Source of the DNA: Pseudomonadota bacterium
GTDB taxonomy: Bacteria > Pseudomonadota > Alphaproteobacteria > Micropepsales > Micropepsaceae
Direction: 5' to 3'
Length of the DNA stretch: 17,469 nucleotides
Assembly (NCBI GenBank): GCA_021817355.1
Contig: JAKAVI010000041.1
Location: 1-17,469 of the forward strand
Shown: positions 13,397-17,469 of the stretch, in pieces
Layout: each line of letters begins with the position of its first letter
Numbering within the stretch: the first letter of the stretch is position 1
The notes under the pieces: model-generated
Told to the model about the DNA's origin: nothing
Databases searched by the model: none
What the model saw: only the letters and a program-made list of their open reading frames with translations
Position numbers and translations under genes: made by a program

Positions 13397-13763
13397 GGTG
13401 TGTCCGATTTCTGATCCGCAAACTCTACTTGGTTCGGCCCTGCACCGTAAGTCACGCCAAGCCCTTAGGGGACATGGCCGTTCTCGCGTGGACGTGTTCA
13501 TCACGGGAACTGTCCTCAGGCAAGCGTCCAGGCTTCCTCTGACTTTAGCTCAACCGCACGGGCGGTGGCGGGTCAACCTGCGCCGCGTAACGGCAAACCT
13601 CCGGCAGCGCAAGAGGCAGGCAGGGCAGGTCGGCCGGCGCCGAGGTGTGGTCCCGCCCCCAGTGCGCACCGCGCGCACCCTCGGTGGGGAGCTCAGGGCC
13701 CGAGGTATAGTCCGCATGCCAGCATCGGCGCCCCGCCAGGCATTTAATGGGGGCAGAGTGGGC
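13397..13763. other. Intergenic region of 367 bp with no supported gene
   Basis: Between the stop of the RND pump and the start of the DedA-rhodanese gene, both leftward. I see no gene with a Shine-Dalgarno or recognisable protein. It contains two near-copies of CGAGGTRTRGTCC at 13641-13653 and 13701-13713, exactly 60 bp apart, and a GTGCGCAC palindrome at 13663-13670. No hairpin with a U tract follows the pump gene, so transcription may read on or end by Rho. Confidence 0.4.
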
Positions 13764-16700
13764 CTACACTTTCAGAGTATCGCCGGGGCGGGCTACCAGG
13801 GCGTAGAGCACTGGCATCAAAAACACGCTGATGACAAGGCGGGTAATAAGCCCTGCCACGATCACGATGGCGAACGGCCGCTGGGTGTCAGTGCCAACAC
13901 CGGTCGCCAGCGCAGCCGGAAGAAGGCCGATCGAGGCCACCAGCGCGGTCATCATGATTGGCCGCAATTTGAGAATTGCACCCTCGCGAATGGCCTGTGC
14001 AAGCGGCGTCCCCCCACGTCGCAACTCGTTGACATAGGAGATGTAGACCACCGCAGTCAGCACCGAGACGCCAAAGAGGGCGAGAAATCCAACGCCCGAC
14101 GATACCGAAAGGGGGGTACCGGTGATCCAGAGCGCGGCAAGGCCGCCGGCCGGTGCCGAAAGCAGGACGCCCCCAACCGTGATAAGCGGAAATTTGAAAT
14201 TGCTGTAGAGCGCAAAAAGCAGGAGGAAAATGAGGAGCACGGTGAGCGGCAGGATCGTTGTCAGCTGCGCCCGTGCAGCAGTGTATTCGGAATATTCGCC
14301 ACCCCAGTCGAGGTGGTAGCCAGGCGGCATAGTGATGGCTTGCCTGACCTTTCTGATTGCATCCTGCACCGCGCTGGCGAGATCTCGTCCCTGTACCGAG
14401 AACTGCACACCGATGTAGCGGGAGTTGTTCTCCCGATAGATGAACGATGCCCCGTCGGTAACCGTGATCTTGGCAAATTCCTTGAGCGGGATCTGCTGGC
14501 CATCGGGCGTTGCAACCGGGATGTTGCGTATCTCGTGTGCATCGTCGCGATACCGGCGTGCAAGACGGACGACGAGATCGAATTGCTTCTCGCCCTGAAC
14601 CACCTGCGTGGCAACATCGCCGCCGATCGCGGTCTGGATTAGACTGTTGATGTCGTCGACATTGAGGCCATACCGGGCAATCTTGGCGCGGTTGATCCTG
14701 ATCGTCAGGCTGGGCTGGCCGAGTTCCTGGACCAGGCTGACATCGGTGATGCCGCGCACGTGCTGCAATACCTGTTTGATTTGCTTGCCCTTGGCCTGCA
14801 GCATCTGAAGACTGGGACCAAACACCTTGACAGCAAGCGCACTCTTAAGACCAGTCTCTGCTTCATCGACAGCATCTTCGGCAGGCTGAGTATAATTGAA
14901 GATGATGCCGGGAAGGGTGCGGAGCTTCTTGTCCATTGCCCTGATGAGTTCCGGCTTTGTGGTGTAGCGCCCGGTCCAGTCTGAATAGGGCTTCAGTCCG
15001 ACATAGAACTCGACATTGAAGAAGCCAGTGGAGTCCGTGCCATCGTCGGGCCGTCCCAGTTCCGATGCGACAACCGTAACTTGGGGAAAGGAGCTCAGGA
15101 TCTGGCGGATCTTGGGCGTGATCCTGGCCGCTTCATTGAAGGAAATCGTGTAGGGCATCGTGGCCCGAACCCACAGCGCGCCCTCGTCCATATGGGGCAT
15201 GAACTCGGCACCGATCCCCGGCAAAAGGAGGAGAGATCCGGCAAGGATCGCCGCGGCAGCAAAGGTCGTTTTCCACGGCCTGGCCAGGCAGAAGTCGAGG
15301 CCGCGTATATAGGCCCGGCGAATGATCTCATAGCCCGGATTACGGCGCTCGCGCACGCCATGACGCATGAACCAGGCGCAGAGCACCGGCAGCAGCGTGA
15401 GGGTTACGATCAATGAGCCAACGAGGGCAAAGACCATGGTGTCGGCCATGGGCTTGAACAGCTTTCCTGAGGGACCTGACAGCACATAGATTGGCAGAAA
15501 GCTGACGACGATCACGGCAACCGCGTAAAACAGCGGCCGGTCCACTTCTGCGGCTGCGCTCTTGATGATCTCTGCGATACTGAGCGAACTGTTTCGGTTC
15601 TGGCTGAGCTGTCGGAAGATGTTTTCAACCATGAACACCGCACCATCGACCAGGATGCCGAAGTCAACGGCACCGATGGAGAGCAGGTTCGCGGACGCAT
15701 TCTGCAGATCAAGACAAATGAAGGCGAAGAGAAGTGCAAGCGGGATCGTGACCGCCACGATGAGTCCCGCACGCGCATCGTAAAGAAAGAACACAAGAAC
15801 GATCAGCACCAGAAACATGCCGCGCAGAAGATTGCCTTCCACTACCTGCGTGGTAAGGGCGATGAGGTCACTGCGATCGTAAAACGGATGAATCTTGACG
15901 TCCTTGGGCAGGACGTGGTCGTTCAGCTGACGCGTCTTGGCTTCGACCCGTTTCAATACATCCTGGGTTTTTTCGCCGGTACGCATCATGATGACACCTT
16001 CAACCGCGTCATTCACTTTTTCGTACCCGAATTCACCAAGACGCGGCGCGATGCCCGTGACCACCCGTCCAACGTCTTTTACGAGAATCGGAGTGCCGTG
16101 ATGGACTGCCACCACGACGTTGCCGATGTCCTTCAGTGTCTTGAGGCGTCCCATGCCCCTGACGTAGTAGAACTGCCCGCCCTGGGAGTAAAAGCCGCCA
16201 CCAGCATTGGCGTTATTGGCAGCGAGCGCACTTTCTACCTGCGCGGCCGAAAGCCCTGCTCCGGCAAGCTTGAGGGGATTGAGCAGCACCTGGTACTGCA
16301 TGGTACCACCACCGAATCCTGAATCATCGGCCACCCCTGGGACGGAGCGGTATTGTGGCGCGACAATCCAATCCTCGATGGTCTTAAGTTCCGTAGCGCT
16401 GCGATCTGAACTCTGAAGCACATAACGGTAGATCAGGCCGGATGGTGAAGACAGTGGCGAGATCGAGGGGCTGACCCCGCTCGGCAGGGTGAGCCCTGCC
16501 AGACGGTTGAAGACACGCTGGCGCGCGAAATAATTATCAGTACCGTTGCGGAAGGTGAGCGTGACATCCGACAAGCCATAGAGCGAGATTGATCGGATGG
16601 TCTTGAGCTTCGGGATTCCGTTCATGCCGCGCTCGAGCGGTACTGTGATCAGGCGCTCGACTTCTTCGGCCGCGTGGCCGGGCCACTGCGTGATCACCTC

Positions 16701-16889
16701 GACCATGGGAGGCGACAGGTCCGGGTAGGCGTCGACTGGCAAGCGATCCAGCGCCCGAGTTCCCGCCGCAAGCAGCAGTAAGGTCATCAAAAGCACGAGC
16801 AAGGGCTGGGCCAGTGAGGTCGCCACAATCTTGTTCATGATGGAAGCCGCACGCGGCTCCTGCTCGGGGGAGGGCAACGGATCAGTCAT
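13764..16889 (-). CDS. czcA: Heavy-metal efflux RND pump, CzcA family (inner-membrane subunit)
   Basis: 1041 aa, normal for the family. Proton-driven inner-membrane pump of a tripartite system exporting metal cations. Seen: TM1 (about 28-47, LAQPLLVLLMTLLLLAAG), a first large periplasmic loop with VDAYPDLSPP (52-61), a TM2-TM6 block from about 355, and GAVDFGILVDGAVFMVEN with Asp409, Asp415 and Glu422. These have the same spacing as the proton-relay residues Asp402, Asp408 and Glu415 of CzcA, marking the divalent-cation (Zn/Co/Cd/Ni) branch rather than the Cu/Ag CusA branch. A second periplasmic loop (about 570-870) and TM8-12 complete the fold. Start: the ATG at 16889 overlaps the upstream fusion-protein stop (ATGA), so translation is probably coupled. 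An internal ATG at 16838 (MNKIV) matches typical CzcA starts but lacks a Shine-Dalgarno. No metal regulator is visible. Confidence 0.93.
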   Translation of the reverse strand: MTDPLPSPEQEPRAASIMNKIVATSLAQPLLVLLMTLLLLAAGTRALDRLPVDAYPDLSPPMVEVITQWPGHAAEEVERLITVPLERGMNGIPKLKTIRSISLYGLSDVTLTFRNGTDNYFARQRVFNRLAGLTLPSGVSPSISPLSSPSGLIYRYVLQSSDRSATELKTIEDWIVAPQYRSVPGVADDSGFGGGTMQYQVLLNPLKLAGAGLSAAQVESALAANNANAGGGFYSQGGQFYYVRGMGRLKTLKDIGNVVVAVHHGTPILVKDVGRVVTGIAPRLGEFGYEKVNDAVEGVIMMRTGEKTQDVLKRVEAKTRQLNDHVLPKDVKIHPFYDRSDLIALTTQVVEGNLLRGMFLVLIVLVFFLYDARAGLIVAVTIPLALLFAFICLDLQNASANLLSIGAVDFGILVDGAVFMVENIFRQLSQNRNSSLSIAEIIKSAAAEVDRPLFYAVAVIVVSFLPIYVLSGPSGKLFKPMADTMVFALVGSLIVTLTLLPVLCAWFMRHGVRERRNPGYEIIRRAYIRGLDFCLARPWKTTFAAAAILAGSLLLLPGIGAEFMPHMDEGALWVRATMPYTISFNEAARITPKIRQILSSFPQVTVVASELGRPDDGTDSTGFFNVEFYVGLKPYSDWTGRYTTKPELIRAMDKKLRTLPGIIFNYTQPAEDAVDEAETGLKSALAVKVFGPSLQMLQAKGKQIKQVLQHVRGITDVSLVQELGQPSLTIRINRAKIARYGLNVDDINSLIQTAIGGDVATQVVQGEKQFDLVVRLARRYRDDAHEIRNIPVATPDGQQIPLKEFAKITVTDGASFIYRENNSRYIGVQFSVQGRDLASAVQDAIRKVRQAITMPPGYHLDWGGEYSEYTAARAQLTTILPLTVLLIFLLLFALYSNFKFPLITVGGVLLSAPAGGLAALWITGTPLSVSSGVGFLALFGVSVLTAVVYISYVNELRRGGTPLAQAIREGAILKLRPIMMTALVASIGLLPAALATGVGTDTQRPFAIVIVAGLITRLVISVFLMPVLYALVARPGDTLKV

Positions 16890-17469
16890 TGGTTCTGCAT
16901 GAATTGGAGGAACAAGGAGCCATTGACGACGACGTGGTCGCCGGCGTGAATTCCGGTACTGATGGCGTAATGATCGCCAAAGCGGTAGCCCAGACGCACG
17001 CTGCGGCGGGCAAAGCTGCCATCGGGTTCCTCGACATAGACAAACGGCAGATTATTGCTGTCCCGCAAGACCGCGGAGACCGGAACAAGAAGCCCGGTGC
17101 TGGGCTTCCTGTCCTTGATCCGGACGCGCACATACATCAGCTGCTTCAGGAATTCGTCGGGATTGTCGACAAGCACGCGCACTGCCACAGAACGGGTGTC
17201 GGGATCCACCACCGCGGCAATGTTGTCAACGCGTCCATGGAAGCGTCCCCCCTTTATTCCGGTCCGTACCGTGACTGGATCGCCGACATGAACCTGTCTG
17301 AGGTCAGCCCCGAACACCTGCGCCATGACCCACATGTGGGAGAGGTTGGCGATGGTGAAGCAGTGTGTTGATCCCGCCTGAAGGAGTTCGCCTGGCGAAA
17401 TCGTTTTGCCAACCACGGACCCGGACATGGGAGGGGGGATCATGCGCTCCATCTGTTTAACGTGGCGGC
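16886..17469 (-). CDS. czcB: Membrane-fusion (periplasmic adaptor) protein of the metal RND efflux system, partial
   Basis: The 3' part of the gene; the frame stays open through the right window edge (RHVKQ ahead of MERMIPPPMSG), so the true start is outside. About 193 residues are visible. Seen: the end of the lipoyl/barrel-sandwich domain (IPPPMSGSVVGKTISPGELLQAG), the beta-barrel domain (FTIANLSHMWVMAQVFGADLRQVHVGDPV, with VDPDTRSVAVRVLV), and the membrane-proximal domain (LLVPVSAVL, VYVEEPDG, GDHVVVNGSLFL). The order and motifs are those of CzcB/CusB adaptors, which bridge the pump to an outer-membrane channel. It overlaps the pump start by 4 bp (ATGA). An outer-membrane factor, if present, would lie upstream, beyond the window. 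The specific name czcB rests on the pump's divalent-metal signature. Confidence 0.9.
   Translation of the reverse strand, partial: RHVKQMERMIPPPMSGSVVGKTISPGELLQAGSTHCFTIANLSHMWVMAQVFGADLRQVHVGDPVTVRTGIKGGRFHGRVDNIAAVVDPDTRSVAVRVLVDNPDEFLKQLMYVRVRIKDRKPSTGLLVPVSAVLRDSNNLPFVYVEEPDGSFARRSVRLGYRFGDHYAISTGIHAGDHVVVNGSLFLQFMQNQ

Noticed and set aside
13317..14642. 441-aa plus-strand open frame spanning the gap and the RND 3' end
   Set aside because: It is antisense to the clearly real DedA and CzcA-like genes, has no family-like features and has a low-complexity basic composition typical of antisense frames in GC-rich DNA.
1..17469. Mobile elements, CRISPR arrays, prophage, toxin-antitoxin or defence island
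   Set aside because: No transposase, integrase, repeat-spacer pattern, IS terminal repeats or defence-type domains were seen in any credible coding frame.

Overview
The window looks like chromosomal DNA of a GC-rich alphaproteobacterium, most likely of the order Hyphomicrobiales (Rhizobiales). This rests on gene content: a NadQ/NrtR-type NAD regulator in an HD-hydrolase / tyrosine-phosphatase operon, the alphaproteobacterial form of QueE with a CX14CX2C cluster, a 271-aa CysE, and a DedA-rhodanese fusion. The genus is not determined. There is no sign of phage, transposon, integron, CRISPR, tRNA or rRNA. It is mostly housekeeping and accessory metabolism in short transcription units on both strands.

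Left part (1-3608), an NAD-related neighbourhood. The left edge carries the first 17 codons of a leftward gene whose N-terminus fits quinolinate synthase NadA. Its promoter region has a perfect 21-bp palindrome over the predicted -10/+1 and a second, imperfect copy 69 bp upstream. To the right, reading rightward, is an M20D amidohydrolase. Converging on it with a 3-bp gap is a leftward operon: HD-domain hydrolase, CX5R phosphatase, then the NadQ-like regulator (start overlapping the phosphatase stop). The regulator is the obvious candidate reader of the palindromes, so the region could be a compact NAD-responsive regulon. That is inference.

Middle (3840-8894). A two-domain universal stress protein, a PA3286-like beta-ketoacyl synthase III, QueE (queuosine pathway), a formylglycine-type sulfatase and a YdjA-like nitroreductase.

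Right-middle (8895-11267). A 424-bp gap holds a 71-nt imperfect hairpin. Then comes a DODA/YgiD-type extradiol dioxygenase, preceded by and overlapping a 26-codon ORF, and divergently from these cysE, with a cluster of GC-rich palindromes between them.

Right end (11320-17469), all leftward: an alpha/beta hydrolase, a DedA-rhodanese fusion, a 367-bp gap, and an HME-RND metal efflux pair (czcA-like pump with 4-bp overlap to an upstream membrane-fusion protein cut by the window edge).

No wholly new multigene system is obvious. The items most worth checking are the NadQ operator pair with its tandem promoter duplication, the amidohydrolase sharing that control region, the atypical rhodanese loop of the DedA fusion, the 71-nt hairpin, and the coupled small ORF ahead of the dioxygenase.
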